Of a DNA stretch of 64,000 nucleotides, positions 23,371-36,326 are shown piece after piece (the stretch's first letter is position 1; each line of letters starts with the position of its first letter). The DNA lies in NCBI GenBank assembly GCA_950295325.1, contig OX485804.1, positions 31,310,001 through 31,374,000 on the forward strand. Reading direction: 5' to 3'. The stretch is from Polytrichum commune (lineage: Eukaryota > Streptophyta > Polytrichopsida > Polytrichales > Polytrichaceae). The notes below the pieces were generated by a model. It worked only from the letters and a program-made list of their open reading frames with translations. It ran no database searches and was not told where the DNA came from. The position numbers and the translations under genes are program-made.

Positions 23371-25239
23371 ACCAAGCAATACACGTACAATTCAATGATA
23401 AATATACAAGTGACAATTTGTATATGTAAAAAAATTACATTCATATATGGTCATTACCAAAAGTATACAAATATGTTTTTGAATAATAATGAACCCCTAT
23501 CATATGTATAATGGAAAACCCTGGCATTCATTAATAAAGCCGTTGAAGGCTTTTCATCTCCTGGATGTAATTCATAAGCATCAAAGTGTACAATATATAT
23601 CATAGAAGCAAATGTAGTTATTATTTCTAAATCTATTATCAAATGATCTATGAGATCATAAGTCCACTTATTGTTGGTTCCTTTTTGATATCAACATAAA
23701 CCAATCCTCATGTTTGATGGATGGTCCTTCAAGTTAATTGGATCCCTATACTCCACCCAACAATTACCAAATTTTCTATGCATCCTATAAACCATCCCAA
23801 CAAACCAATCCTTAATTGAAGCTAAAGTTTTTGGTCTGCTGCATTTTTTGACAATTCTAGCTTCACGTGACAATCACAACCAAGATTTAACATTGTATTA
23901 TGTTTTGCAACGGTAAGGAGTTTGGGCTTCATATATGATATGCCAACCTTAATCCTAGTCAATTGATATTAATATAAAGTTGGACTACCGATTCAATTGA
24001 CTAACAAGTGTACTTTTGAATATTCTAGACTCCCCAACCTCTACATAACCCATAATGGATTTTACATTAGATTGAGAGGATATTTCAACATTTTCATGGT
24101 CATAAATTCGAACATCCATGGCATGTCGAAGCTCACGTTGCAGCTCTACATCTTCGTGTTAACACGGGTAGATCACTTAGTGCATTTTAAAAACAATGTG
24201 CCGCATAATATAGAGAGGATTAAAATCATTTGAAATAAAAATTATAAAGGAATTCCAAATAATGAAGGGGCCATTAAATGTAGACAATCCCATTATAAGT
24301 AAGTTAGATGGACATAAAACGTGGGCCATTATTTTTTTGTAAAATTAATATAGGGGCTGAAGATAAGGATCCTAGAAGGTATGTTTAGTATGGTATGTAA
24401 ATGGGTTTAGGACTCACGGGGATGGATGATAATTGGGATTTCCGTCTGTCCAAAAATGGATTAAAAAGAATATAGAGTACAAAAAATTGTAGTGACTTGG
24501 ACAATATAAGTAATGGAAGGGTGCAAACAAATGGGCCAATTTTGAAATTTAAGTAATTATAGGGAGGCTTTAATTCAACCCTTGAAGGTAAATAGCCCCA
24601 AAACAAAAAACCCCCAGCCGCATGTGGTGCACAAAAATGCCTTAGAGTGATCTACCCGTGCGTGTTAATCATTTTCAACATGCGAGTACATCAATTCCAT
24701 CTTTATGACAATATCCTTGCACATGTGTTAATTGTCTTCTCCAACACTACAATCCTCCTTGCACCACATTCTACAGCGGCTGCAACTTCTACGACATATG
24801 TCATGGTCCATGAAAAATGTTAGTTTTGTGTCCATTTGTGTGGGAAAGGACCCTCTTTCCTACTAGTGTTGTCACCACCTTGTGCACTAGAATCATCAAT
24901 CAATGTGTGTTCATAATAACACTTCTCATCCTCCTTCATACATCAACTTAATGAGCCTCAATAAGCGACCCTACCATACTAGTACAAATGTTGTATATTT
25001 TGTAGAGGTCCTCCATACACATATATAACTACGAGTTATAATTTGTGTAGCAGATGTATACATAGAATGGAAAAGTTCAAATTAGTACCCCTTTTGTACA
25101 CTCATGCATATTCATACGTGCTATGAAAGGTGCACCCCTTGGGAAATATCGGCCTTCAATACTGCCTACATCCTCTCAGCACGAAGGCTATGTATGCAAC
25201 CTTAGGATATATATACATATAGAATATCAAAATGCGCTC
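23371..25239. other. Intergenic DNA separating LINE fragments
   Basis: AT-rich sequence without recognisable genes. A short block at about 24838-24866 ends in tactagtg and might be a CACTA-type right end, but it is too short to call. Confidence 0.3.
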
Positions 25240-25440
25240 ACCTCCCTAGCAACAAACACCATCCCCATGTGTTAACAAATGGCTCTCAAACAAAGACCTC
25301 CACCCTTGCATGATAGTACTAGTACTAACAAAAGGGTCCACTTGCTACCAATAGGCATTAAGCCACTTCTGCCCCATAGCCATGCAAATATGGGTCAGAA
25401 GTAGGTGAATGGACATCGCATGTCAATCTAACAAAGCACT
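25240..25440 (+). pseudogene. LINE 3'-region fragment
   Basis: The segment with cccatgtgttaacaaatggc and aaagacctccacc resembles the part just after RNase H in the LINE relic at 54066-56340 (cccatatgctaacaaatggc near 56025). It is probably another piece of the broken copy that includes 22995-23370. The frame is broken. Confidence 0.4.
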
Positions 25441-26316
25441 AACATCTTATTTATTTATCTTTATCAAGAATTTAAAAAATCTCAGCAGATGCCTTCACTT
25501 GAAATGTTGAACTTTGCAACCATTAGGCTTTCTCAATTTTGTTGAAACGGAGAGATTTTCTTCACATCTACACTGATAAGTGCAATTAGGTTGCCCCACA
25601 CTAATTTATAAAGATTCCACATCATATTAGACATCGATTACCACAATAACAAAATACATGATTTTTATTTATTTTTTGTTATTGTGCTTGCCATATATGA
25701 AATGAGTAAAAAAATTATAGATTTTTTTGTTAAAGATTTGACCCACGCTAATTTGCATGAATAAAGAGGCAACTTATTTGCGAAGGCAAACCTAATTGTA
25801 CACATCAGTGTAGAGATCTTCATCATGAATTTGGCTTGAATATACGTGGTGACTGACCCCACAAAATTATGTCGGGAATAGTGGACTCAACTGCAATGTC
25901 CTTGACATTAAGTTAAAGGTCGTGTGATAGTTCGATGTGTATTGAAATGCACATCTAAGCAATTAAGGGTTTAAAAAGTACGAGGCCTACTTATTTACAG
26001 GTTGGATCCCATTAGTTTCTTCGGGCTTTGACATTATATTGATTAACTTCACATTTTGATGCCATGTTGTTTGAAAATAAGGAACCTGCTGGGTGCTTAA
26101 TTAAAAGCTTTATCATTCATATTGTACCCTCCCGATTCCCGAGTCCCAATGTTCTTGTGCTGACTCTTTGCTGATATAACAAACTCTTGAGAATTCTAGC
26201 TATCGGTTTGAAGCCCATTCTCATGACCCATGGAATCAATACGCTAGTTATGTATAATATTGTGGGCCACACTAATAACAAGGAATTCACACTAGAAACA
26301 TTGGGGATAATATTAA
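25441..26316. other. Intergenic DNA, nothing recognised
   Basis: AT-rich with short open frames only. An imperfect inverted similarity links the strings near 25577 (gtgcaattaggttgcccc) and 25780 (ggcaaacctaattgtac), with related strings at about 30800 and 47858. A small foldback element may lie at about 25560-25860. Confidence 0.3.
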
Positions 26317-26711
26317 GGGCGAATTTTACACAAGGTTCCATACCTAAATTCCAAGTCACTTGTGGTCGATCCGTGCAATCTCAACCGTTGAGAGCATGGA
26401 AGTTGGGACTTAGCACTTCACATAAGAGTCCCAAGTCTTAAGATTCAAGTATGACATGGATGCCTACATGGCAACACTTTTGGGAGGTGAGGCTTGGGAC
26501 TTGTGTTGAGAGTTAAGTCGAGCAAAAAGCTAGACCCAACTCTCAACACAAGTCTTGCGAATATTTTTCCATAGAAAAATTGAAGATCCAACTTTAATGA
26601 TTAATTATTTTTTAATATTGTCTTGAGGCTCAAGCGTTGGGACTTTGCCTCCATATTGGGACTTGCTAACATGAGTGGGACTTGAGAATTGGGACCCAAA
26701 TGAGCTGGCTT
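26317..26711. mobile_element. MITE family B (Harbinger-like), copy 1
   Basis: This is about 395 bp with degraded terminal repeats of the GGGCCGGTTCACA type (GGGCGAATTTTACACA at the left, inverse of AAGCCAGCTCA at the right). The interior is nearly the same as the copy at 36327, sharing for example caatctcaaccgttgagagc and gacatggatgcctacatggc. Flanks are TAA and GAA, an imperfect 3-bp duplication. It is older than the other copies judging by its end decay. Confidence 0.7.
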
Positions 26712-26944
26712 GAAGGGTGTGCCACACTATTTATCAACCCACAACTATACAACATCAGAAGTCCAAGGAAGAAATGGTTATATTTCCTTCAAATCTTGCT
26801 CGTTTTTCTTACAAACAAACATTCTTTCTTCTAGATTTTATTTATTTATTTATTGTTCTTTCTAAAGACACATTTTATAATTCCAAATAAGAATTCTTGT
26901 ACAAATGAAATTATTTTATACAACCTTAATTTGAAAGACTTGAT

Positions 26945-27300
26945 CACTAGTAGAAGACATGGTCCCATTGACCATGGTTTTATACAAGTTGGATATGTAA
27001 TTGGCACGGCCAATCTACAAGCGGTCTAGATTGGGCATATTGATATAACAAAGCAGTTCTTTGGAATCACGTTGATTGACACGGATTATGTTTTTGACTA
27101 CATAGTGGTGGTAGAAGCTGTGGACATGTGAAAAATGTGTTTCACCCTTGCATCCCTTTAATGTGGCTTACAATGCACACTATCACACATGAAAATAATG
27201 TGCACCATTAGTTAAGACTGAATCTTCTACCACTCACTATGTTCTCATTCTCTCACTTCTACTTGTGTGTGAGGTATCAAATGAAAGCAATCAAGGATGC
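26945..27300. mobile_element. CACTA-like transposon end, candidate
   Basis: It starts CACTAGTAGAAGACATGGTC, sharing CACTA-N-x-AGAAxACATGGTC with the ends at 22142 and 33270. The right end cannot be assigned, so the end coordinate given is arbitrary. Confidence 0.4.
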
Positions 27301-27743
27301 AAATCAAAAGAGCATGAATAATCTACCTAAGTCCAATCCAATCGAGGGAGAGATCATCAAAATTTGACATGAAGGTGTTGCTTGAAGACCAATGCAAATG
27401 ATCTTTGTGTATTTAGAAAGAGCACAAGAAACTCTACAAGATCCAAGATTGTTAGTTTGTGGAAACGCTCATAATTTCAAAGAGATATGATGAGTCCTAT
27501 CAAAGCAACATGATGCATCAACGAGAGAGATGTGTATCTACCACTATAGTAGGTTTGTAGGATTTTTAGTGCCATGGGATAATATCTCAATGATGCAAGT
27601 CAATTGTCCAAGTGTTGTATGCTTGTAGTGTCCGATGGTATGTAGTGTGGGTTGGTACATAATGTGCACTCACATTACTATCTCCAATATTTTAGTGTGG
27701 ATATCTCTTCAATAGTGTGACCCATATTATTTACAATAATTAG

Positions 27744-27957
27744 TGTGCATCATTTATGGTATTTAGTGTCACTTACTATTCAAAGTCACAAAATGTTATA
27801 ACAAATTATTGAGGATGCAATATTTTATCAAGCAAGATCATTTATTTTCTATAGTGTCCTATTCAACTCTTGCTAGTAAAAGATGGTCTCTAATGAACGA
27901 AGATATCACATTGCGTAATTCGAAATAGTAAGTGATACTAAATACCGGAGAGAGGGA
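27744..27957. mobile_element. MITE family A, copy 3
   Basis: The left end has catttatggtatttagtgtc followed by acttactatt. The right end has the inverse, aatagtaagtgatactaaat. The 3-kb neighbourhood is otherwise non-coding. Confidence 0.7.
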
Positions 27958-28044
27958 ATCATCGTATACAAGTGTACTTGTTGCTCATCCAACACACAAG
28001 CCTTGACATAGTATGCATTCCAATGAATTCTTTTTTTAGTTGAT

Positions 28045-28156
28045 TCAACACTGGAATCACCTTTGAAGATCCCGAATTAGTCTACTCGAGATCATTTGAG
28101 ATGAATCGGCCACAAACCTATAGGGGGTCAAGTTTTTTATATTAGATGGATGAGAA

Positions 28157-28160
<4 letters not shown>
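28045..28160 (+). repeat. Dispersed repeat family C, copy 2
   Basis: It matches the copy at 19200 in order: aacactggaatca, gagatgaatcggccacaaa, ctatagggggtcaag and agatggatgagaa. The next base begins a long CT microsatellite. Confidence 0.6.

Positions 28161-28242
<82 letters not shown>
28160..28242. repeat. (CT)41 microsatellite
   Basis: A perfect dinucleotide run of about 83 bp. On the - strand it encodes a spurious Arg-Glu repeat in an open frame that is not a gene. Confidence 0.98.
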
Positions 28243-28245
<3 letters not shown>

Positions 28246-30373
28246 AATCAACATGAACAGTTGGAACCATAACAAACATCCACTCTTCAAAGATATAGAA
28301 GAAGTAGAAGAAGAACTCCAATCTCCTAGGGAGGCCAAGATGAATGTTGTGTATGTTTGTAAAACATCCATAATACTTGTGCTTCAAAGATACACATTGA
28401 TAGTGGCAGTGTCAAGTTCGATACTACGAGGGGACGAAACCTATGCATCGACAATGGCCGGTGGAGAAAACACACCAAGTTGTGTGGGATTCCTTACTTC
28501 TCTATGATAGACTTGAGTGGCAACAAACTCTCATGGATTTGAAAAAAAACACGGGATGTTGCTGAGGATGTTCTCAAAGAATTTGCCAATGCTTGGTGTG
28601 TCAAAGGTCTTATTGTTACTCGTAACAATTTAGTGGTTACTTGGAAATTAGGCCCCGGATGGGCACTATTTTTTAAGTCCCCGAGTTTGCTCTATTTCGC
28701 TCGAGGTCCAATTCAGTTCCTTTCAATTTGGGCCAAAAAAGAGAGAAGATAAATAGAAGACACACACACACAAGTAACACTGCACTCGGTTTAAGATGTA
28801 AGTATAATGGACTGACTCACGAGCTCCTTGCCTAACGAATTCAACTGGTGTCATCCTGGCCTCACTTAACATGCAGGGTGACTTTATGCACACGAAGTAC
28901 TATGAAGCTTCTTATTATATTGACAACAAGTGTAGAAAATTTGCGGAGGGCTTGAACTTGGTAGTAGTGGGCAACGATTTATTTCGTATTTAGAGAACCA
29001 GATGGTACGGATAATCCAAGGCAATGTTTCTATTATTAGAAAGAGTGCTTGATTTTTTGAGTGGATATGGTCCCGATTGGTCTAGTGGGACCCCATTGGA
29101 ATAAAGTAACAATAATATTGGGAAGAGAGCAAGGAGGGACAAGGTTTCACATCACCCCCATAGTAATTAAGTATGGTCATATATAGAAGACTTGGACTTT
29201 GGTTGTGTGACTTATGACTTATAATGCTGCCATACTGTTCTAAAGATGAGGACTATTGACCCAAAACGGATTTAAGGATCATTCCAACATTTTCTAAACC
29301 AATGCAGGCACGGGGCATCATGAATCTTCACATAATACCAAGTAAGGATTTGTGACTTTGAAGTAGAGGTCCGAAGCTTTGAGGTCCTTGCCAAAGGCCT
29401 TCTCACAGTCCTGCATGTTGTGTTCCCACAAAGATACTTCCTCCTTGCAAACAAATACTACACCAAGCTAGCTACCCAGCCCAGCTGCCTCTCAGTTGCG
29501 GGTTAAAGTGTGCAAATTTGTATCTAAGCAGAACTTGGAGGTGGGACTCTCCAGGCTCCATGGTGTAAATGATCCATTTGCATAAGGTCAAGACCTCCGT
29601 TCACCTTTTTTCTATAACAAACATTCCAGGCCACCATGGTATAGGTTCTTTGCTTTTTTTCCTAACCAAAGGCAATTCCTAAGGATGTTGCAAATTTTCC
29701 TGAGGGGTTTATTTGAGCCTCCCCAAATAGAAATGAAGAACTAAAGTGTGGAGAGCGGCACTTGGTAAACAATGATTGCCTTGCCGGCAAGGTTAAGCTT
29801 CATCCCGCTTCAATAATCTAGCCTTCTGGAAATTTTATTGATAAGGAATTGGTCCACGTCCCTATTTTTGAGATTGAAACCAAGAGGCTTCTAGAAGTTT
29901 GGAGAGTTCACTCTCATTTGTCCATGTCGAGTTTTGAAACCCAAGCTAGGCGGGTTTGGGGGTATGCCGGTCAAACCAATAATATGCCAATTGATCCCCA
30001 TGCATGATGCCACGCCGAAAACTCCTAGGAGACAAACTAACTCATCAGTGATTGGTCCCCCCCCCCCCCCCCCCCAACAAGAAAGAAAATTATTGTGTAT
30101 TGCAAAATACATTGTTGCTTTCTTCTTGGGAGTTTGACTCTCATCGCTTTCATAATGATGTGATTTAAGACTTCTTCTATTATTAGAAAGAGGTAGGGTA
30201 CCAATGAACACCCTTACCTGACCACTCTCTCCACTCTAAATTCACCGTCAAAACAATGTCCCACAATGTTTTGAATGACCCCTCAGACATGCACTTGGGA
30301 TAGGAGAATTTATCATTTAACAAGGTAAGCTTAAAGCCAGATGGCTGCTTTTTGGCAAGTTAATCCGGACCCT
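28243..30373. other. Intergenic DNA, includes a run of 19 C
   Basis: No gene is recognised. A poly(C) run lies at 30057-30075. Short open frames here have no family features. Confidence 0.35.
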
Positions 30374-30640
30374 ACATTGATACAATGTCCAGGGAGATTT
30401 TTGGGCCTAATTGATCAAGATCCTAGTGTTTCCAAATCCAACTACTTATATGTTGACATCCTTCAGTTTTTCTTTATTAATTTGAGGTATATTCTCTATT
30501 TTCCTCTATAATGATCGGTAATTTTCTTGAAGTCTTGAACTTCAACTAGTATTTGTAACTAGTGGTCAGTTCTCCCATTCATTGCATTGATATTTGCCAT
30601 TAGGTTGCTTCGCAGAAGGCTGCCTCTTTACCCATGCAAA
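30374..30640 (+). repeat. Dispersed repeat family R, copy 4
   Basis: It contains tgtccagggagatttttggg, aagatcctagtg, tatgttgacatcc, gaggtatattctc, tgatcggtaattttc and gtaactagtggtc in family order. Confidence 0.6.
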
Positions 30641-31179
30641 TTACCTTGGGTCAAAATTGAATCACAAAAACATTTACCTGTAATTATTCATCCCAAATAG
30701 CATTGGCAACCATAGTAAGAGAATAATTATCTATATTTATAATATGATAATAAATATTCAAAATAGGGTGGAATGAGGATAAATTAGCGTGGGGAAACCT
30801 AATTGCAGGTAATAAGCAAGTTTGGCATATTGGTGTCAAAATGCTAATTTTTGGAAATTACTAATTATGTGGGGGTTTCCAACTAATAGAAGCACAACAC
30901 GTGGCACTTTGCTCAAACTTTTGAATCAATTTATGTTGAGCATGCAACACGCTTATCACCTACTCTATATATTTGATTTAAAGTGGCCCACACAATCCAT
31001 CATCCACCCACATAAGTGACCTTGCAACCACTGGGTGACAACCAGAGAAGGTGGCATGTGACGCTTGTTGTTGTTGCATGCCAAGTCATGAAGACCACTC
31101 TAATTAACATGGCACCCCCATTTAATGTTGCACTAAATGTATATATATAATGTAGCATAGTATAGGGTTGTTGTAGCCC

Positions 31180-31731
31180 CACTACACCGTTTTATGGTAT
31201 CTAGTGTCATGTACACTATTTGCAAAGGGTCTAAACAAGATGTCTAGTGGTTTCAAAGTGTCACATTCACTAACTGCCAATATGATACTATTCATCAACA
31301 TAAGTATTTTTTTAAAGCAAAAATTTGTTTACACAATGACATTTAGGAAAGCACATTGGGATCCTTGAGATGATGGTGTTGTGATTTAGTATGCAAGGGG
31401 AAGATATTATTGAGCATACTAATGGCATGTGTAATGTGTTTACGTTTTAATGTGCAAGAGGAAGATATTCTTGAGCATATTAATTCCAAGCATCATTTGT
31501 GTGCACTTCGGTCAACTTGCAGACCCTTGTGTAGCATAGGCGTACACCTCGTAATACTATTGAACGCACTTATGCCAAGACAGTAGTAAGCGCACTTCAA
31601 CGCCGAGTGTCAAGAGGTGACACTAATGATGAAGTTGTTGATCATTAATGCAACCTAGCATACACCTCAAAATAGGGTAAGTGGCATTGTTATGCATGTG
31701 ACACTAACTACCATAAATGATGTAGTTAGCC
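31180..31731. mobile_element. MITE family A, long copy 4
   Basis: It begins cactacaccgttttatggta and ends with the inverse, accataaatgatgtagtta. It is about 552 bp, longer than the other copies. Internal blocks (ctaaacaagatgtctag, cctagcatacacctcaaaat) are shared with the CPN60 intron copy at 6655. It has no coding capacity. Confidence 0.75.
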
Positions 31732-31840
31732 ACTACTAGTGGTACATTCACTCTCACCTTTCCAAATTGTGCAAGCCTTGTCTATGTTGTATTTAAGTAA
31801 ATTTGACATATTTTCAAAATCTAGACTTTCTGGTTGCTTC

Positions 31841-32100
31841 AATTCTATCATAGGATCCTACGATACACTTCTAATATACTTCAATTTTATGGGAGATGTG
31901 TGAATCCTTAGTGATTACTTGATTTTTATGCTCTTAATATATGATGAAAAATTCAAATGTCTATTTTTATGCTAAATATATAAATAAATGTTGAATAATG
32001 AAAATACAATCAAAATGATTTCTTTAATATTAATCAACTATGCATATTCTATAAGAGGATCGTATCATACAATCCTATCGTAGGATCCTATGATAGAATT
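31841..32100. mobile_element. MITE with perfect 24-bp terminal inverted repeats
   Basis: The first 24 bases (31841-31864, starting aattctatcataggatcc) and the last 24 (32077-32100) are perfect reverse complements. The interior is AT-rich and non-coding. The target duplication cannot be fixed because the outermost AATT is itself palindromic. Confidence 0.8.
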
Positions 32101-32400
32101 CAACATGTTATAATTTTGGATTTGGAAGTAGGCCAACTTTACTTACATATGTGCTATTATGCACATGAGTAACTACTAGTAAGTGAGTTATAAGGATCGA
32201 GTAAGCTTATGACTCCAACAAGGACCACTCCAGATACTAGAATGTACATCTAGTTTAGCGCGGTCCACATTTTTCATCGACGCAAATGATCTTGTGATCA
32301 TACTCAAGAAAGTGGTATGCTTCGACACTTGTTGTTGTTGCATGACAAGTCATGGAGACCACTTGAACTAACATGACGCGTCCATTTTAATGCCACACTG

Positions 32401-33434
32401 TTTTTTTGGTTAGAGAGCGTAGTTGGTTGACATGTGCTCATATATGTACATGAGGTAGATGTGTCTGATCATGGTTTGTGGCCCTAAACATACACCCGTA
32501 TTTGAATATTGTGTGGTTGAGCATAAATCTAAGAACAGACACCAAAAAAACATGTGTTGAACAGAGATTGAGCTATGAGCTAAATATTTGTTGACCAACT
32601 TAGACAAAATAGTCAACATAATTGAAGGATATAGTCAATATAGTCAAAATAGTCAATATAGGTCATTTCAATGACTCCGAGAGAAAGATGTCCGTTCCAA
32701 GACCCACTCACCTTAATCCCGGGGGTGGTTACAGCCCCACTAGTTGGCCGCTAACTTGTTGCTGGTACATTAACCCTGTATCTTCCCAAAGGCTTGTGCA
32801 GTAGGTGAGCTATAAGGATCATGCTTAGTAAGGTGTGATGCTCTCGGTATGTAAGCAAGTGTATAACTCCAATGAACTAGTCTAAGATCACACTCCACAA
32901 CCAAATCATACAAAGCACCCGATTGACAGCTCTTTAGTGATATCATGATCGTGCATTATTGGCATAACACCCCGTCCCTTGGATCTCATTTGTACGAAGT
33001 TCATTTCGGCCACGGATGAACCACAATGCCCTAAAGCCACTCGCTCTCAACCACCAGGACACCAACCGCGGGATACTTGTTGGTTACTTTTATTTGTTGT
33101 TGAAGCCTTGCCGTGTTTGGGTAATGAATAAACGTAACTCCCAAGAAACACATTTGAGATTTTGAGTTTGAAGGTAAGATCATGGTTTGCAACCCCCCTC
33201 ACACACACTCACACATGCATTCGAATCCGTTGTTGAATCCGATCATGACTATGGATTACATACTGTAATCACTATTAGAAAATGTGGTCCTACAACACAA
33301 GTCCCATTTGATGTAGGTGGTCATTAGGCCGTGAATCCACTGACAAGGGTTTGATTACATTCAACTCTTGTCATTGGAATCATGTCTTAATGACCGTCCG
33401 TGTAGGAAGGTAGAAATCAGGGAGACTAGAAAGG

Positions 33435-33478
<44 letters not shown>

Positions 33479-35142
33479 CTTAAATTGAAATTATAATAAA
33501 ATTTTGAAGCCAAAAGTTGGCCCAAGCATATTACCGTTGTCTAGAGTCCGCCATGACCGCTTATTTTAACCGCTCATTCCTTCTCATTTTAGTACTCAAA
33601 ACCAGAAAGCATTTCATGGCACTATTGGTTCGGACCTAATCGAAATTCAGTCCCAGCCTAATCAAAATTCCATTACCCTATAGATTACCGACAGGATTTG
33701 GATCGGGAATAGGCGCTTCTACTATAAATAAATGATGTGTTGTTATTTCTCCATAAGGTAGAATTGTAGGTACTAACAATATATACTCAAGGTTTCAAAA
33801 AAGCACATTCAAGATTGAATATTGAGCTCCATTACAAACCTACAACAAGCAAGTTGAGATACCCAAGAAACTTGGTGCCATGAAGGACCGACCCTTCAAT
33901 TGCCATCTGTGCCTGCATTTGACATTCATAATCCAAAGCATATCCGAAACTGCTTTCAAGGAGATTTACAACCTACACACACACACACACATACACACAC
34001 ACATACTCATACACATGATAAGTGCAGTGTGATTGTACCAGGCAATCACGGTCCAGAAATAATTCAAAAGTCTACACCTCAAAGCATCCCTTCATTGACA
34101 ATGGGAGTAGAAACTGGAAGAAAGTTGTAGTTTAGTCCAAATGGAAGCCCACAATGAAGCAGTAGTCACCAAGTGTGCGAGTTTGGCTCATACAAGTAAA
34201 TGTAAGCCATAAGTACCACGGCTCAACTTTGGGACCCCCCGGACATCTAGCTAGTAAAGCAAATCACCATAGCCAAATTGACTCCTGCAATATTCCCATG
34301 AAAGAGGATCGCGACACCTCAAGGCCGGGGAGGCCCAAAACGCAGAGAAACAGTGCACATCCTGGTCGTTTCTCATTTCAACCAAGTTGATCACTAATTT
34401 GAAGTCACAGAGCCCGACTTAGTCGAATGAGATCGAACTTGAGAGGGATGGGTCTTTACCACATCCCTCCCTCCAGGTAGAGTCCACTAGGTGTTGTGAA
34501 CCAAAATTCAATATTCTTATTGACCAAATTAGTGATGTAATTAACCCCTACTACTTAATTATGTATGTAAGTAGGGGCTACATTTCAAAATTTCATGCGT
34601 TTACCTAGATGCCACGAAGCCACATCCCTCTAGGGTGCCAACCAAAGAGGGTTGTGTCTCCTCATATTATGACAAGCGTCGACCTTATGTTGGATGTGAC
34701 CTACTTGAATCTCATGTGGAAACTGCATTTCAACACTCAATTGAACGGCCTCTATGGTAGAAAGTTTAACTTACAGCTTATAGTAGTGCACTTGACACAG
34801 TGTACAATGACCCTCAAAACCGAGTCAATCAACAAAACAACAAATTTCGAGAAGCCATATCTAGAAAAGTGTTGACCTTTTTGCCGACCCATGAACTGGG
34901 TCAAATGCGCAACCAAGTTGGCTATTATTCTTCCAAATTCTAGCTTGAGCATAGTAGCAATGAGGGGAAATTGCATTTCAAATGACCTTAGGTCTATTGA
35001 CTCAATTTTGGAAGTGTTTTCATCGCTCACCTTCAATTGCAATAAGAAGTTCACATCACCGCCTAGGGTTCTTCCTCTCACTTCTAGTTAGTAGTGTGGT
35101 CCCTAAGGACATTTTCTCTTACAGTTGTGAAGGTTTCCTGTG
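32401..35142. other. Intergenic DNA with microsatellites and a CACTA-like end
   Basis: A possible CACTA-type end starts at 33270 (cactattagaaaatgtggtc). A perfect TA run lies at 33437-33476 and a CA run at about 33974-34003. A segment at about 32450-32570 resembles 60820-60880 (aagaacagacaccaaaaa). No gene is recognised. Confidence 0.45.
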
Positions 35143-36100
35143 CCCATGGGAGTAATACCAAAGGAGAAGAGGTTGAATGCTATAGCCGTGTTGCAGCATG
35201 GGCATAACACACATGAAGTGTCAAAATTGTTGGGTATCTCTCAATCCACATGCTCTAGGATTCATAGAGAGTGTGCTCCTCATGTGGAACCTTCAAGTGG
35301 AGGGTGCCCAAAAAGCATCACCCCTGCTCAATGACGAGTGTGTGTAAGGGCCATCATAATTGGTGGACTAGATAACATTGTAGACATGAGGAAACGCTTT
35401 TAGTGAGCACTTGAATGTGGTAGTGAGCACCAACATAGTGAGGCGTACACTTCATGAAGCAAGTCTTGGGTCATTAGAGAAGTAGAAGTAGTTGTTGCTC
35501 ACGGCCAAGAATATACGTTGCAGGTTGGAACTGCTCATCATCATCAAGATTGGCCTATCTATGATTGTTACAGGGTGATTTTGAGTGATAAGACTAAGAT
35601 CAATCGATTTCAGTATAATGGTCACGCTTGGTGTTGCGTGAGAGATGAAGAATCTCAATTACAAGCTCATCATATGAGTCAAACAATTAAACATGGAGGT
35701 GGTGCATATTTGTGTGGGGTTGTATGACTTCCCATGGCATGGGTTAGATGTGCAACATAGAGGGGAAAATGACACAAGCTCTATATCTTAGCATTCCTTA
35801 AAATGGGATCATGAAGACAATAGAATGGTACCATCTCAACCATTTTTGGGTCATATTGCAACATAACAATGATCCTTAACATGTTGCAAAAACACTTGAC
35901 CTAAATCCAATTGAGCATGTGTGAGCATTTGTGAAATGAAATTAAATGAGTGTCCAAAACCAACCAAATGAATGCTTCAATTGTGGGGGGGGGGGGGTGT
36001 GCAAGCTTCTTTTCATTCCATCACTCTTGAGCAATGTCATAGCATGCCCAATCGTATCCAAGTTCTTTTAGCTTCTAAAGGAGGGTGGATAAGTTATTGA
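35143..36100 (+). pseudogene. Tc1/mariner transposase relic, nearly full length
   Basis: The frame from 35143 begins MGVIPKEKRLNAIAVLQ and reads LLGISQSTCSRIHREC and GGCPKSITPAQ, a Tc1 paired-type helix-turn-helix domain. Further on come STNIVRRTLHEASLGSLEK (second frame), then DWPIYDCYRVILSDKTKINR with the first catalytic Asp in SDKTK, then TIKHGGGA. Near 35860-35920 come HNNDP, with the second Asp, and DLNPIEHV, with the final Glu. The family spacing between the last two is about 34 residues. Here they nearly touch, so about 25-30 residues are deleted. The C-terminus is SMPNRIQVLLASKGGWISY, ending at 36100. Several stops and frameshifts make it dead. A run of 13 G (35985-35997) sits where the family has a Trp-Glu-Arg-Val stretch. 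No terminal repeats were located. Confidence 0.9.
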
Positions 36101-36326
36101 TCTATAGGTAGATGTAGGTTACAAAACTGAGTCAATGTGTATAGTTCTTTTCAAATCATTGTTTCTTCATGTGTAGTTTTGCAATAGAGGCGAGACTTTG
36201 GAAATGATGCACCAAACTATAATTATTAACTTATATAAGTGAAAGTTTGTACGTTCTTGTTTTTATTCGCGTGGCATTGTGTGTGAAAATTAATGTAGTG
36301 AGTCACTTACACAGTTTTGAGAGTCA

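Larger units (their letters stand above)
30960..32400 (+). repeat. Two direct copies of a 140-bp block flanking MITEs
   Basis: Blocks at about 30975-31135 and 32258-32400 share gcttgttgttgttgcatg, caagtcatg and agaccact in order. The family A element at 31180 and the TIR element at 31841 lie between them. Both blocks may be remnants of one larger element split by insertions. Confidence 0.5.

Noticed and set aside
28057-28371. Open frame with a long Arg-Glu repeat
   Set aside because: It is the reading of a CT microsatellite and not a protein-coding gene.
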